From Aphodosoma sp045126975 (GTDB lineage Bacteria; Bacteroidota; Bacteroidia; Bacteroidales; Paludibacteraceae), in the NCBI GenBank assembly GCA_045126975.1, contig JBGVPL010000001.1, positions 34,521 through 98,520 of the forward strand: a stretch of 64,000 bases of DNA. Reading direction: 5' to 3'. Shown here in pieces: positions 10,721 through 19,553 of the stretch. The stretch's first letter is position 1. Each line of letters begins with the position of its first letter. Under the pieces are notes generated by a model that did no database searches, was not told the DNA's origin, and saw only the letters and a list, made by a program, of their open reading frames with translations. The translations under genes and the position numbers were made by a program.

Positions 10721-11770
10721 ATGAAAAAAATATTATTCTCAGTATTAGCAATTTTGATGTTGGTAGCTTGCAATCAAGCTCCAAAAGGTTATACAATCAA
10801 TGGTACACTTGCGACTAACGAATTTGATGGCAAGTGGGTGTATGTGGTTGAATCGTTGCGTAAATTTGAGCCAATCGATAGTGCACAAATAGTAGATGCA
10901 CGATTTGATATGGATGGTGTGGCTGATGAGCCAAAAATGCTTGTTGTGGTTGTGACAGATGCTGAACGCAAAATGGTAGAACAAGGTGTAGGTGCATATT
11001 TCATTCTTGAAAATGGCAATATCATTATGAATGTCGATACAGCCTATGCTATGACCGTAACTGGTACGGATTTCAATCGTGCGTATGCCGAATATGACTC
11101 AATTATTATGTCGTTTGACGAGCGTTGCCGAGTGATTACAGAAGGAGAAGGTACAAATGCCGAAAAATTTGAAGCTATTACAGCAGAACGTAATAACTAT
11201 AAATCAACCCTCAAATCATTGTTGTTGCCATTCGTAGGCACTCAACCTGCTCTCGAAATGGCGAAAGACATCAAACACCTTTTCTCTAATGAGGAGTTTG
11301 CTGAGTTGATGCCAACCGACACAACAAAGGCTCGCACAGCAGAGCAACCATATATGGCTGTGGGTAGTTATATTACTGATGAAGCTACTCCTAATGCCGA
11401 TGGCGACACTATTCGTTGGATGGATGTTATTTCGCAACACGATTATACGCTCATCGACTTTTGGGCGTCTTGGTGTGGCCCATGTATGCGCTCTATGCCG
11501 GGACTTAAAGCGTTGTATGCAGAACACTCAGGCGAACATTTTGAAATTATAGGTATTTCATTGGATAATAGTCGTGAAAGATGGCTTGGTGCTATCGAAA
11601 GCAAAGAACTTAACTGGGTGCAACTCACAAACCTTATGTTCTGGGATGAACCAATGGTGAAACGTTTTGAAATTCCTTATATTCCATCAACTATGTTGGT
11701 TGACCGCGAAGGTAAAATCATCATTCGCAATCCTAATCACGATGAATTAAAAATTTATTTGGCAAGATGA
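10721..11770 (+). CDS. TlpA-like thioredoxin-fold lipoprotein (DUF4369-type N-terminus)
   Basis: 349 residues. The start at 10721 is chosen because it gives the lipoprotein signal MKKILFSVLAILMLVAC with the lipid-attachment cysteine at residue 17; a longer in-frame reading from 10643 has no signal. Residues about 22-110 have the strand-rich DUF4369 pattern (GYTINGTLA...GKWVYVVES), and residues about 215-349 are a thioredoxin/AhpC-TSA domain with WCGPC near residue 250 and a cis-proline region (IPYIPSTML). It is expected to face the periplasm and reduce or isomerise disulfides. Its stop overlaps the aguA start by four bases (ATGA), so the two are translationally coupled, though no functional link is obvious. 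Confidence 0.9.
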   Translation: MKKILFSVLAILMLVACNQAPKGYTINGTLATNEFDGKWVYVVESLRKFEPIDSAQIVDARFDMDGVADEPKMLVVVVTDAERKMVEQGVGAYFILENGNIIMNVDTAYAMTVTGTDFNRAYAEYDSIIMSFDERCRVITEGEGTNAEKFEAITAERNNYKSTLKSLLLPFVGTQPALEMAKDIKHLFSNEEFAELMPTDTTKARTAEQPYMAVGSYITDEATPNADGDTIRWMDVISQHDYTLIDFWASWCGPCMRSMPGLKALYAEHSGEHFEIIGISLDNSRERWLGAIESKELNWVQLTNLMFWDEPMVKRFEIPYIPSTMLVDREGKIIIRNPNHDELKIYLAR

Positions 11771-12804
11771 GAATATTCCCTGCAGAGTGGGCTCCACAAC
11801 AATTTGTGCAACTCACATGGCCTCACGCTGATACCGATTGGGCATATATGCTCGAGGAGGTGCATGCGTGTTTCAAGAATATAGCACGTGAAGTAGCTAA
11901 GCGTCAGCAGTTGCTTATTGTTGCGCCTGATGTGGAGGAGGTGCGTCGTCAGATTGCCGATGAGGTGAATATGGCGAATGTGCGTTTGGTGGAGTTGCCA
12001 TCTAACGACACTTGGGCTCGCGACCATGGAGGAATTACTATCTTTGAGACACGAGACACGAGACACGAGAGACGAGACTCAATATATCCGGTTATTCTCG
12101 ATTTTCAGTTTAATGGCTGGGGATTGAAGTTCGCTTCAGATAAAGATAATTTGATTACTGAGCGTTTGTATCGTGGCGGTCATCTTTTTGGCGAATTGCG
12201 CAATTGTCGTAATTTTGTATTCGAAGGTGGCTCTATCGAGAGCGATGGCGAAGGTACATTGTTGACAACATCAGAATGTCTTTTGTCGCCAAACCGCAAT
12301 GCCACTATGTTGCGTGCCGATATCGAGAAATATCTTTTGGATACATTAGGCGCACGTCAACTCCTTTGGCTTGATCATGGTTATCTTGCTGGCGACGACA
12401 CCGATTCGCATATCGACACTTTGGCTCGTTTATGTCCTAACAATACAATATTATACGTAAAATGCGATGATGTGAACGATGAGCATTACGAGGCATTGCA
12501 CCATATGGAAACTCAGCTCAAAACCTTCCGTACGCTCGCAGGCGAACCTTATCGCTTAATTGCTTTGCCTATGGCGCATCCTGCCTTCGAAGATGACGAG
12601 CGAATACCTGCAACATACGCCAACTATTTAGTTATTAATGGCGCAGTGCTTGTGCCTACGTATGGTACGGATTTAGATGCTACGGCATTAGCGCAAGTAG
12701 GCAAGGCATTTCCTGACAGAGAGATTGTTGGAGTGGATTGCCAAGCTTTGATTCGTCAGCATGGGTCATTGCACTGTGTGACAATGCAATATCCTTGTGT
12801 TTGA
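11767..12804 (+). CDS. aguA: Agmatine deiminase
   Basis: 345 residues, family length. It hydrolyses agmatine to N-carbamoylputrescine and ammonia. Motifs fit the peptidyl-arginine-deiminase fold: the N-terminal EWAPQQFVQLTWPH, NDTWARDHGG, FEGGSIESDGEG, DDTDSHID, and the nucleophile C337 in HGSLHCVTMQYP. With the amidase gene downstream it makes putrescine. Residues written by bases 12046-12082 (ETRDTRHERRDS) come from a tandem GACACGA word repeat in a loop between two core strands; the frame is kept. Confidence 0.93.
   Translation: MRIFPAEWAPQQFVQLTWPHADTDWAYMLEEVHACFKNIAREVAKRQQLLIVAPDVEEVRRQIADEVNMANVRLVELPSNDTWARDHGGITIFETRDTRHERRDSIYPVILDFQFNGWGLKFASDKDNLITERLYRGGHLFGELRNCRNFVFEGGSIESDGEGTLLTTSECLLSPNRNATMLRADIEKYLLDTLGARQLLWLDHGYLAGDDTDSHIDTLARLCPNNTILYVKCDDVNDEHYEALHHMETQLKTFRTLAGEPYRLIALPMAHPAFEDDERIPATYANYLVINGAVLVPTYGTDLDATALAQVGKAFPDREIVGVDCQALIRQHGSLHCVTMQYPCV
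12046..12082 (+). repeat. GACACGA tandem word repeat inside aguA
   Basis: About four units of GACACGA/GAGACGA. The same word occurs in the other orientation within the 38658-39341 gene and as a large hairpin at 47277-47362. Confidence 0.75.
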
Positions 12805-12850
12805 TAAAGATAATTTAATAGTTAGTAATAATCAGTAAAATTTAAAGAAT

Positions 12851-13426
12851 ATGAAAAAAGTAATTGTTATTTCGTTGTTATTCTTCTCATTGTTGTCAAT
12901 GGGTTGTGCAAAAACACCTATAGCTAAAGTTTGGGTGAATTCTAAAGTGGAGTGTTGTGGCGTGAATAATCCGATAAATAATTTTGGTTGGTTAGATTTT
13001 AAACAAAATGCAAATAACCATGATTTTTCGTGTGTTTTGTTGTTTAAGAATAATGCGACTCAGGAATATTGCATTGCTGTTCATAATGTTGATGGTATGA
13101 GAACAGGAATGTTTTTAGTAGCAATGGATGGAATAACACTTTATGATTGCAATGGTGTGAAATTGGATAGAGGTGCTTATTTTAATGGAAAACCACGTTA
13201 TGACCTTTATAAAAATTCTATTACAACACAAGACAAGAAATTGAATAAACGAATTAATAAGGTAAATAAACGCTACAATAAATTGGAGAAGAAATTGGAA
13301 AAAGCTCGCGTTAAAATAACAGAGCCGGCTCCAAATTTGCAACCACCTCGTCCATGTGAAAGTTGTGGTGAGTTTATGAAAACATATACTTTAGTGGATA
13401 TTGTGGCTTACTCTTATGTAAAATAA
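12851..13426 (+). CDS. Small lipoprotein of unknown function between aguA and aguB
   Basis: 191 residues. MKKVIVISLLFFSLLSMGC is a lipoprotein signal with C19 as the lipidation site. The C-terminal third is lysine-rich and probably a helix (KLNKRINKVNKRYNKLEKK), then a proline-rich stretch with CESCG. The middle (NNPINNFGWLDFKQN) is strand-like. I recognise no family. Forty-six bases separate it from aguA and 35 from aguB, all in the same direction, so it is probably co-transcribed with polyamine genes; whether it takes part in that pathway is unknown. Confidence 0.75.
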   Translation: MKKVIVISLLFFSLLSMGCAKTPIAKVWVNSKVECCGVNNPINNFGWLDFKQNANNHDFSCVLLFKNNATQEYCIAVHNVDGMRTGMFLVAMDGITLYDCNGVKLDRGAYFNGKPRYDLYKNSITTQDKKLNKRINKVNKRYNKLEKKLEKARVKITEPAPNLQPPRPCESCGEFMKTYTLVDIVAYSYVK

Positions 13427-13461
13427 AGAGTGCTATTTGTGTAAAAAAATACGATTAAATA

Positions 13462-14337
13462 ATGAAAATAGGTATAATACAACAATCAATAACTCCCGAT
13501 GTGGAGGCAAACAAGAAGATGCTACGTGACGAGATAGTGAAAGCAAGTCGTGAGGGAGCTGAACTTGTAGTACTTCAAGAGTTGCATAATACACCTTATT
13601 TCTGTCAAACAGAGAATACTGAGTTGTTTAATCTTGCAGAGCCAATACCTGGTCCGTCAACTGAATTCTATTCGCAAGTGGCGGCTGAGTGTGGTGTTGT
13701 GTTAGTTACTTCGTTGTTTGAGCGTCGTGCTGCAGGTTTGTATCACAATACTGCTGTGGTGTTTGAAAAAGATGGCTCTATTGCAGGAAAATATCGCAAA
13801 ATGCACATTCCTGATGACCCAGCTTATTACGAGAAATTCTATTTCACTCCAGGCGACTTAGGTTTCGAGCCAATTCAAACTTCGGTTGGTCGTCTTGGTG
13901 TATTAGTTTGTTGGGATCAATGGTATCCTGAAGCAGCTCGATTGATGGCATTGGCAGGAGCGGAACTCTTGATTTACCCTACTGCTATTGGTTGGGAAAG
14001 TACTGATACTGATGAAGAAAAAGCTCGTCAACGAGAGGCTTGGATTACTGTTCAACGCGGTCATGCTGTGGCAAATGGATTGCCTGTAGTTAGTGTGAAT
14101 CGTGTAGGGCATGAGCCTGACCCAAGTGGTGCAACTAATGGCATTTTGTTTTGGGGTAGTAGTTTTGTGGCTGGTCCTCAAGGCGAGTTCCTCTATCAAG
14201 CACCATCAGATAAAACCGACCGTAAGGTGATAGATGTTGATATGAAGCGTAGTGAAAATGTGCGCCGTTGGTGGCCATTCCTTCGCGATCGCCGCATCGA
14301 AAACTATGGCGATATCACAAAACGATTTTTAAAATAA
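13462..14337 (+). CDS. aguB: N-carbamoylputrescine amidase
   Basis: 291 residues, family length. It hydrolyses N-carbamoylputrescine to putrescine, CO2 and ammonia, completing the agmatine route begun by aguA. The nitrilase-superfamily triad is visible: E40 (VVLQELH), K113 (YRKMHIPDD) and C150 (VLVCWDQWYPEAAR). IDNYG-type C-terminal conservation (RDRRIENYGDI) fits the AguB subgroup. Its stop codon TAA is the first unit of a GGAATAA repeat. Confidence 0.95.
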   Translation: MKIGIIQQSITPDVEANKKMLRDEIVKASREGAELVVLQELHNTPYFCQTENTELFNLAEPIPGPSTEFYSQVAAECGVVLVTSLFERRAAGLYHNTAVVFEKDGSIAGKYRKMHIPDDPAYYEKFYFTPGDLGFEPIQTSVGRLGVLVCWDQWYPEAARLMALAGAELLIYPTAIGWESTDTDEEKARQREAWITVQRGHAVANGLPVVSVNRVGHEPDPSGATNGILFWGSSFVAGPQGEFLYQAPSDKTDRKVIDVDMKRSENVRRWWPFLRDRRIENYGDITKRFLK

Positions 14338-14490
14338 GGAATAGGGAACAAGGAATAAGGAATAAGGAGCAGGGAACAAGGTCGTCCGATATTCCTCCCC
14401 TGTTTTAGGGGAGGTGCCCGTAGGGCGGAGGGGTTTTCAACTTTCAACTAAAAAAACGGTGGGTCTCGCTACTCGTTACTTGCTACTAAA
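14334..14490 (+). repeat. Composite repeat leader: GGAATAA words, palindromic element, CTCGCTACT words
   Basis: Three repeat families lie one after another between aguB and the U32 gene: GGAATAA/GGGAACA words (14334-14381), the CTCCCC...GGGGAG palindromic element (14391-14435), and CTCGCTACT/CGTTACTTGCTACT words (14464-14490) that end ten bases before the next start codon. Confidence 0.8.
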
Positions 14491-14500
14491 TATCTGATAT

Positions 14501-15754
14501 ATGCAAAGAAAAGATTTTGAAATAATGGCACCTGCGGGTTCGTGGGAGAGCCTTCAAGCAGCAATACAAGCTGGTGCCGATTCGGTATATTTTGGTATTG
14601 AACGTCTTAATATGCGTTCTCGCTCATCAAGCAATTTCACTACAGAGGATTTGCATCGCATTGTAGAGCGTTGTAAAGAGGCTGGCATTAAATCTTACCT
14701 CACAATTAATACAATTATCTATGACGAAGACCTTGAACTCATGCGTGAAATCGTAGATAACGCAAAAGAGGCGGGTGTGAGTGCTATTATTGCAGCCGAT
14801 GTAGCTGTGATGCAATATGCTATTTCGCAAGGTGTTGAGGTTCACCTCAGTACTCAACTCAATATATCTAACGTTGAGGCATTGCGTTTCTATGCTCAAT
14901 TTGCAGATGTAGTAGTATTGGCTCGTGAGCTTAATATGAATCAAGTAGCTGAAATCCACCGTCGTATCGTAGAGGAAAATATCGTGGGTCGCAATGGCGA
15001 ATTGATTCGTATCGAGATGTTCTGTCATGGTGCTTTGTGTATGGCTGTGTCGGGTAAATGCTATCTTTCTTTGCACGAACTTAATGCTTCAGCCAATCGT
15101 GGAGCTTGCATGCAAGTATGTCGTCGTGCATATCGTGTTCATGACGAAGATTCTGATATTGAACTCACTGTAGATAATAAATATATCATGTCGCCTAAAG
15201 ACTTGAAGACTATTCATTTTATGAATAAGATGATGGATTCGGGTGTGCGTGTATTCAAAATCGAAGGTCGCGCTCGTGGACCTGAGTATGTGAAGGCTGT
15301 GGTGTCGTGTTATAATGAGGCAATCGAAGCACATCTTACCAATACATTTACTGACGAGAAGGTGGCAGATTGGGATGTACGACTCTCAAAAGTGTTTAAT
15401 CGTGGTTTCTGGGATGGTTATTATCTCGGTCAACGCCTTGGTGAGTGGAGTCACAATTATGGCTCAAAAGCTACTCATAAGAAGGTATATATTGGTAAGT
15501 GTACTAACTTCTTCCAAAAAATTGGTGTAGCAGAGTTCTTACTCGAAGCACAAACTCTCTCTGTAGGCGATGAAATTCTTGTAACAGGCGAAACTACAGG
15601 TGCATACGAAGATGTAGTAGAAGAGGTACGTGTAGATTTGAAACCAGTTGAAATAGTCGAAAAAGGTACATATTTCAGTATCAAAACAAAAGACGTTGTT
15701 CGTCGCAACGACAAATTATTCAAAATCGTACCATCTGACGAATTGCAAAAATAA
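14501..15754 (+). CDS. U32 peptidase-family protein (probable tRNA U34 hydroxylation factor, TrhP/YegQ type)
   Basis: 417 residues. The start MQRKDFEIMAPAGSWESLQ is typical. The U32 signature EMFCHGALCMAVSGKCYLS lies at residues 172-190; with C203 it gives conserved cysteines C175, C180, C187 and C203 that in this family are thought to hold an iron-sulfur cluster. KIEGRARGPEYVKAV follows. Although named peptidases, this branch is linked to 5-hydroxyuridine formation at wobble U34 of tRNAs. Which U32 subgroup this is (TrhP, RlhA-like, UbiU-like) I infer from length and motif only. Confidence 0.85.
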   Translation: MQRKDFEIMAPAGSWESLQAAIQAGADSVYFGIERLNMRSRSSSNFTTEDLHRIVERCKEAGIKSYLTINTIIYDEDLELMREIVDNAKEAGVSAIIAADVAVMQYAISQGVEVHLSTQLNISNVEALRFYAQFADVVVLARELNMNQVAEIHRRIVEENIVGRNGELIRIEMFCHGALCMAVSGKCYLSLHELNASANRGACMQVCRRAYRVHDEDSDIELTVDNKYIMSPKDLKTIHFMNKMMDSGVRVFKIEGRARGPEYVKAVVSCYNEAIEAHLTNTFTDEKVADWDVRLSKVFNRGFWDGYYLGQRLGEWSHNYGSKATHKKVYIGKCTNFFQKIGVAEFLLEAQTLSVGDEILVTGETTGAYEDVVEEVRVDLKPVEIVEKGTYFSIKTKDVVRRNDKLFKIVPSDELQK

Positions 15755-15774
15755 TTATTTATAATCTATAATTT

Positions 15775-16920
15775 ATGAAAAAAACACTACTGTTTTTATT
15801 GTGCATTGTGTGCAGTGTATTGTGCATTAATGTGAATGCTGAAACTCTTGAAGAAAAAGTGGCTCGTCTTGAAGCTAAACTTGCTACGCTCGAAGCAAAA
15901 ACTGAAGCAACAGATTCGGTGATTACAGCCGAAGTGGTTGAACCTAAAAAGAAAATGCAACCTATTTCGGTGAAATTCGATGCTCGTTTCGACTGGCAGT
16001 CTTCTTTTACTCATAATGCTGATGCTAAACCAAGTTATGCATCTAATTTCAATGGACGCTATATCATGTTTATGCTTGATGGTAATATCAGTCCAAAATT
16101 CTCTTACTCTTTGCGTTATCGTATGATTCACCCAAGTCATGAGAATTCTTGGCGTGGTGTTTTCAATGCAACCGACTGGGCACAACTTACTTATCGTCCT
16201 ACAAAGAATTGGGAAATCACAGCAGGTAAAATGCTTGTGTTCTATGGTTCTTATGAATTTGACAAAAACCCTCTTGATGTTTATATGTGGTCAGGTTGGG
16301 GTGGTCGTGTAGGCTGTTTCCAATTTGGTGTATTGGGTAAATATATTACTAATGATGGACGTAATAATATCCTTTTCCAAATCAATAATTCACCATTTGC
16401 CGACCCTCTCAGTTTAGGTGCAATGTATAGCTATTCTGTTCAATGGAATGGTAATTTTGGAGTATTCAATGCACTCTATTCTGATAATTTAATTGAATAT
16501 CAGCCAGGTCGTTTCATAAATTACATTTCACTTGGTAATCAATTCAATTTTGGTCCTGCAACTATTGAACTCGACTATATGAATCGTTATGGTGCTCGTG
16601 GCACAAATTTCTTTGGCGATTTTTCATTTATCGGGCGAGTTAAATATAATGTATGCGATCAGTTAACTATTTTTGCTAAAGGTGGTCTTGACTATAATAT
16701 GAATGAAGAGGTTGTTGATTTGCTTATATTGCCTGGTGAACGTAATGTTTATTATGGTGCAGGTCTTGAATTTTATCCAATTAAAAATAGCAAAAATGTG
16801 CGTATCCATGCATTCTGGCAATCGGGTAATAACAATCTTGGTATCGACGGGCAAGCATGGAATGTGCACAATGTTGGTATAGGTTTCAAATGGAGATTGG
16901 TTGCCTTCGAACGTCAATAA
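15775..16920 (+). CDS. Outer-membrane porin, OprO/OprP-like
   Basis: 381 residues. A signal peptide (MKKTLLFLLCIVCSVLCINVNA) is followed by a short coiled coil (LEEKVARLEAKLATLEAK, residues 25-42), typical of trimeric porins with an N-terminal heptad segment. The rest alternates in barrel-like strands (KFDARFDWQSSF, WEITAGKMLVFYGSYEF, GFKWRLVAFERQ) and ends in an aromatic-rich strand. The phosphate-selective porin O/P family is the best fit; substrate is unknown. Only 20 bases follow the U32 gene. Confidence 0.8.
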   Translation: MKKTLLFLLCIVCSVLCINVNAETLEEKVARLEAKLATLEAKTEATDSVITAEVVEPKKKMQPISVKFDARFDWQSSFTHNADAKPSYASNFNGRYIMFMLDGNISPKFSYSLRYRMIHPSHENSWRGVFNATDWAQLTYRPTKNWEITAGKMLVFYGSYEFDKNPLDVYMWSGWGGRVGCFQFGVLGKYITNDGRNNILFQINNSPFADPLSLGAMYSYSVQWNGNFGVFNALYSDNLIEYQPGRFINYISLGNQFNFGPATIELDYMNRYGARGTNFFGDFSFIGRVKYNVCDQLTIFAKGGLDYNMNEEVVDLLILPGERNVYYGAGLEFYPIKNSKNVRIHAFWQSGNNNLGIDGQAWNVHNVGIGFKWRLVAFERQ

Positions 16921-17009
16921 GATAATGTAGAAAATAGTAGGGACGCTCGGTTCGAGCTTCCGTTAATGAATAATATTTAATAAACGAAGGGAAGTTGAGT
17001 ATTGTATTC

Positions 17010-17040
17010 TTGCTACTCGCTACTCGCTACTAAAAATCTA
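17010..17040 (+). repeat. CTCGCTACT word repeat directly before the gate-protein start
   Basis: Three units of TGCTACTCGC/TACTCGCTAC, then TAAAAATCTA, ending four bases before the ATG at 17045. The same tail precedes several other start codons in the window. Confidence 0.8.
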
Positions 17041-17044
17041 AACA

Positions 17045-18190
17045 ATGAAAAAATTTAAAGACCTAAAATTCACAACAAAGCGTACTATTGAAGCTTTGAT
17101 TTTCCTTGTGATTTTCTTTGCGATATTTGGTTATATCGCTAATCGTATGGGTATGGCTAATATGCTTAATACCATTATGCAAACATCGTATCGTCTTTTG
17201 ATTGATACTTGTTTCTATCTTATGGGTATCACTGTGTTGTCGGGTGCTTTGGGTAAATTGCTCACTGAGTTTGGTGTAGTTCGTTTGCTCGAAAATATCT
17301 TGAAACCATTCATGAAACCGCTTTACAACCTTCCTGGTGTTGCGGCACTTGGTGCAGTGTTGACTTTCTTGTCTGATAATCCTGCAATTATCTCGTTGGC
17401 TAATGACAAAAACTTCAGCCAATACTTCAAAAAATATCAACTTATTTCGCTTACTAACTTTGGTACAGCGTTCGGTATGGGTCTTGTGGTAATTGCCTTT
17501 ATGACTGGTAAAGGTTTTGCTTCTGGCGCATTGATTGGTCTTGTTGGTGCTGTGATTGGTAGTGTTGTCTCTACTCGTATTATGCAACGTTCTATTATTA
17601 AGGCATATCCTAACTTTAAAGAAGAGGGTGCTGCTGGTGGTAATGAACAAGAGATTTCGTTTAAATCAGATGAAGGTGCATTCCTTCGTGGTTTGAATGC
17701 AATTCTCGATGGTGGTAAAACTGGTGTTGAACTTGGTCTTGCAATTATTCCAGGTGTATTGATTATCTCTACATTTGTGATGATTCTCACATTTGGTGCA
17801 TCAGCTACAGGCGAATATACAGGTGCTGCTTACGAAGGTGTGAAAGTATTACCTTGGTTGGCAAGCAAAATCGACTTCGTATTCCAATGGTTGTTTGGCT
17901 TCCAACACCCTGAGTTGGTTGCTTATCCTATCACAGCTCTCGGTGCAGTAGGTGCGGCTCTTGGTCTTATCCCTACATTCATGGAACAAGGATTTGTTGA
18001 TAACAACGTAATCGCAGTATTTACAGCTATGGGTATGTGTTGGTCAGGTTTCCTTTCAACTCATACAGCTATGCTCGATTCACTTGGCTATCGTCAACTT
18101 ACATCAAAAGCAATCGCAGCTCACACTATCGGTGGTCTTTGTGCCGGTATCGCAGCTCACTGGTTGTTTGTGTTGATACAACTTTTCTGA
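17045..18190 (+). CDS. Multi-pass membrane protein with nucleoside-recognition/gate domain (CD0519/CD1768-like)
   Basis: 381 residues with about eight to ten hydrophobic segments. The N-terminal helix near residues 17-35 is followed by a gate-type region (SYRLLIDTCFYLMGITVLSGALGKLL), a conserved FLSDNPAIISLANDKNF loop, a soluble hydrophilic loop around residues 185-210, and a second gate-like half (PELVAYPITALGAVGAALGLIP). The family is related to nucleoside-recognition and spore-maturation SpmA/B proteins and is thought to transport an unidentified small molecule. It follows the porin in the same direction, so they could serve one substrate across both membranes; that is inference. Confidence 0.75.
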   Translation: MKKFKDLKFTTKRTIEALIFLVIFFAIFGYIANRMGMANMLNTIMQTSYRLLIDTCFYLMGITVLSGALGKLLTEFGVVRLLENILKPFMKPLYNLPGVAALGAVLTFLSDNPAIISLANDKNFSQYFKKYQLISLTNFGTAFGMGLVVIAFMTGKGFASGALIGLVGAVIGSVVSTRIMQRSIIKAYPNFKEEGAAGGNEQEISFKSDEGAFLRGLNAILDGGKTGVELGLAIIPGVLIISTFVMILTFGASATGEYTGAAYEGVKVLPWLASKIDFVFQWLFGFQHPELVAYPITALGAVGAALGLIPTFMEQGFVDNNVIAVFTAMGMCWSGFLSTHTAMLDSLGYRQLTSKAIAAHTIGGLCAGIAAHWLFVLIQLF

Positions 18191-18212
18191 TAAAGTGATA
18201 TTATAAAATATG

Positions 18213-18252
18213 AGGTGCCTGCAAATTATAGTTTGCAGGCACTATTGTTTTG
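18213..18252 (+). terminator. Terminator after the gate-protein gene
   Basis: Perfect 11-base stem GTGCCTGCAAA (18215-18225) with its complement (18232-18242), loop of six, then a T-rich stretch. Confidence 0.85.
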
Positions 18253-18277
18253 TGATAAAATTTTGTTATACAAATAT

Positions 18278-18308
18278 TTGGTAGTTTCGAGAAAAAGTTG
18301 TAACTTTG
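18278..18308 (+). promoter_or_regulatory. Promoter of the rpsF-rpsR-rplI operon
   Basis: TTG at 18278-18280, 20-base spacer, TAACTTTG at 18301-18308: an exact fit to the Bacteroidota housekeeping promoter. The leader to rpsF is about 85 bases and contains CCG and GGTATG segments, so autogenous control by S6/S18 is possible. Confidence 0.8.
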
Positions 18309-18399
18309 CATCCGATTTTGCGGGGTATGCTCTGTAATGGAGTAAAAGCCTTGTAAATAACAAATAATCAATAATTTATTAACAAAAAATTCTATCATT

Positions 18400-18744
18400 A
18401 TGATGAATCATTATGAAACAGCTTTCATTTTGACTCCCGTTTTGTCTGACGTTCAGATGAAGGAAGCTGTAGAAAAATTCAAAGGTTTCTTGGTAGCTAA
18501 TGGCGCAGAAATCGAAAATGAGGAGTTGTGGGGTTTGAAAAAATTGGCTTACCCTATCCAAAAGAAATCAACAGGTTTCTATTCACTTCTTCAATTCAAA
18601 GCAGAACCATCAATGGTTGCTAAACTTGAATTGCAATTCCGTCGTGATGAGCGCGTACTCCGTTTCTTGACATTCCGTCTTGATAAATACGCTCTCGAAT
18701 ATGCTAACAAACGTATTAACAAAGCTAAACAAGAGGAGAAATAA
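18400..18744 (+). CDS. rpsF: 30S ribosomal protein S6
   Basis: 114 residues, normal length. MNHYETAFILTPVLSDVQMKEAVEKF and the RRDERVLRFLT motif identify S6, which binds 16S rRNA as a pair with S18. Two adjacent ATG codons (18400, 18403) are possible; relatives usually begin MNHYET, which would be 18403. First gene of rpsF-rpsR-rplI. Confidence 0.97.
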   Translation: MMNHYETAFILTPVLSDVQMKEAVEKFKGFLVANGAEIENEELWGLKKLAYPIQKKSTGFYSLLQFKAEPSMVAKLELQFRRDERVLRFLTFRLDKYALEYANKRINKAKQEEK

Positions 18745-18747
18745 TTT

Positions 18748-19014
18748 ATGGCAGCAAATCAAGAAGTACGTTATTTGACTCCTGTTGCAGTCGATAACAC
18801 AAAGAAAAAATATTGCCGTTTCAAAAGAATGGGCATTAAATATGTAGACTACAAAGACCCTGAATTCTTGAAAAAATTCTTGAACGAGCAAGGTAAAATC
18901 CTTCCACGTCGTATCACTGGTACTTCGTTGAAATTCCAACGCAAAGTTGCGCAAGCTGTTAAACGTGCTCGCCACCTCGCTTTGCTCCCTTATGTAACTG
19001 ATATGTTGAAATAA
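18748..19014 (+). CDS. rpsR: 30S ribosomal protein S18
   Basis: 88 residues. CRFKRMGIKYVDYKDPEFL, ILPRRITGTSLKFQRKV and AVKRARHLALLPYV are diagnostic of S18. Three bases separate it from rpsF; it binds S6 on the 30S platform. Confidence 0.97.
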   Translation: MAANQEVRYLTPVAVDNTKKKYCRFKRMGIKYVDYKDPEFLKKFLNEQGKILPRRITGTSLKFQRKVAQAVKRARHLALLPYVTDMLK

Positions 19015-19033
19015 TAAAACTGGAGGAATATAT

Positions 19034-19489
19034 ATGGAACTTATTTTGAAAGAAGACGTAGCTAACTTGGGCTACAAAGACGATATCGTAAACGTAAAAC
19101 GTGGTTACGGTCGTAACTACCTTATTCCTACAGGTAAAGCAGTAATCGCTACTGAATCAGCTCGTAAAGTGTTGGCTGAAAATCTTCGTCAACGTGCTCA
19201 CAAATTGGCTCAAATCAAAGCTGATGCTGAAGCTATGGCTGAAAAAATCAACGGTCTCGAAATCACTATCGTTACTAAAACTTCTGCTACTGGTACTATC
19301 TTTGGTGCTGTTAACAGCATTCAAGTGGCTGAAGAATTGGCTAAACTTGGTCACGAAATCGACCGTAAAACTATCGTTATCAAAGACGCTATCAAAGAAG
19401 TTGGTACTTACAACGCTGTAGTTAAACTTCACAAAGAAGTTGCTGCTACAATCACTTTGAACGTAGTTGCTGAAGCTGCTGCTGAGTAA
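19034..19489 (+). CDS. rplI: 50S ribosomal protein L9
   Basis: 151 residues. The N-terminal domain carries LKEDVANLGYKDDIVNVK and GYGRNYLIPTGKA, the L9 signature; a connecting helix and C-terminal domain follow. A GGAGGA Shine-Dalgarno (19022-19027) is present, unusual for this phylum. Last gene of the operon, followed by a strong terminator. Confidence 0.97.
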   Translation: MELILKEDVANLGYKDDIVNVKRGYGRNYLIPTGKAVIATESARKVLAENLRQRAHKLAQIKADAEAMAEKINGLEITIVTKTSATGTIFGAVNSIQVAEELAKLGHEIDRKTIVIKDAIKEVGTYNAVVKLHKEVAATITLNVVAEAAAE

Positions 19490-19514
19490 TTATTTACTTA
19501 TAACGTATAATATA

Positions 19515-19553
19515 GAAAAATCCGTTATCATTTGTGGTAACGGATTTTTTTTT
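19515..19553 (+). terminator. Terminator of the rpsF operon
   Basis: Stem AAATCCGTTATCA pairs with TGGTAACGGATTT (one G-U pair), followed by a run of T. Confidence 0.9.
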
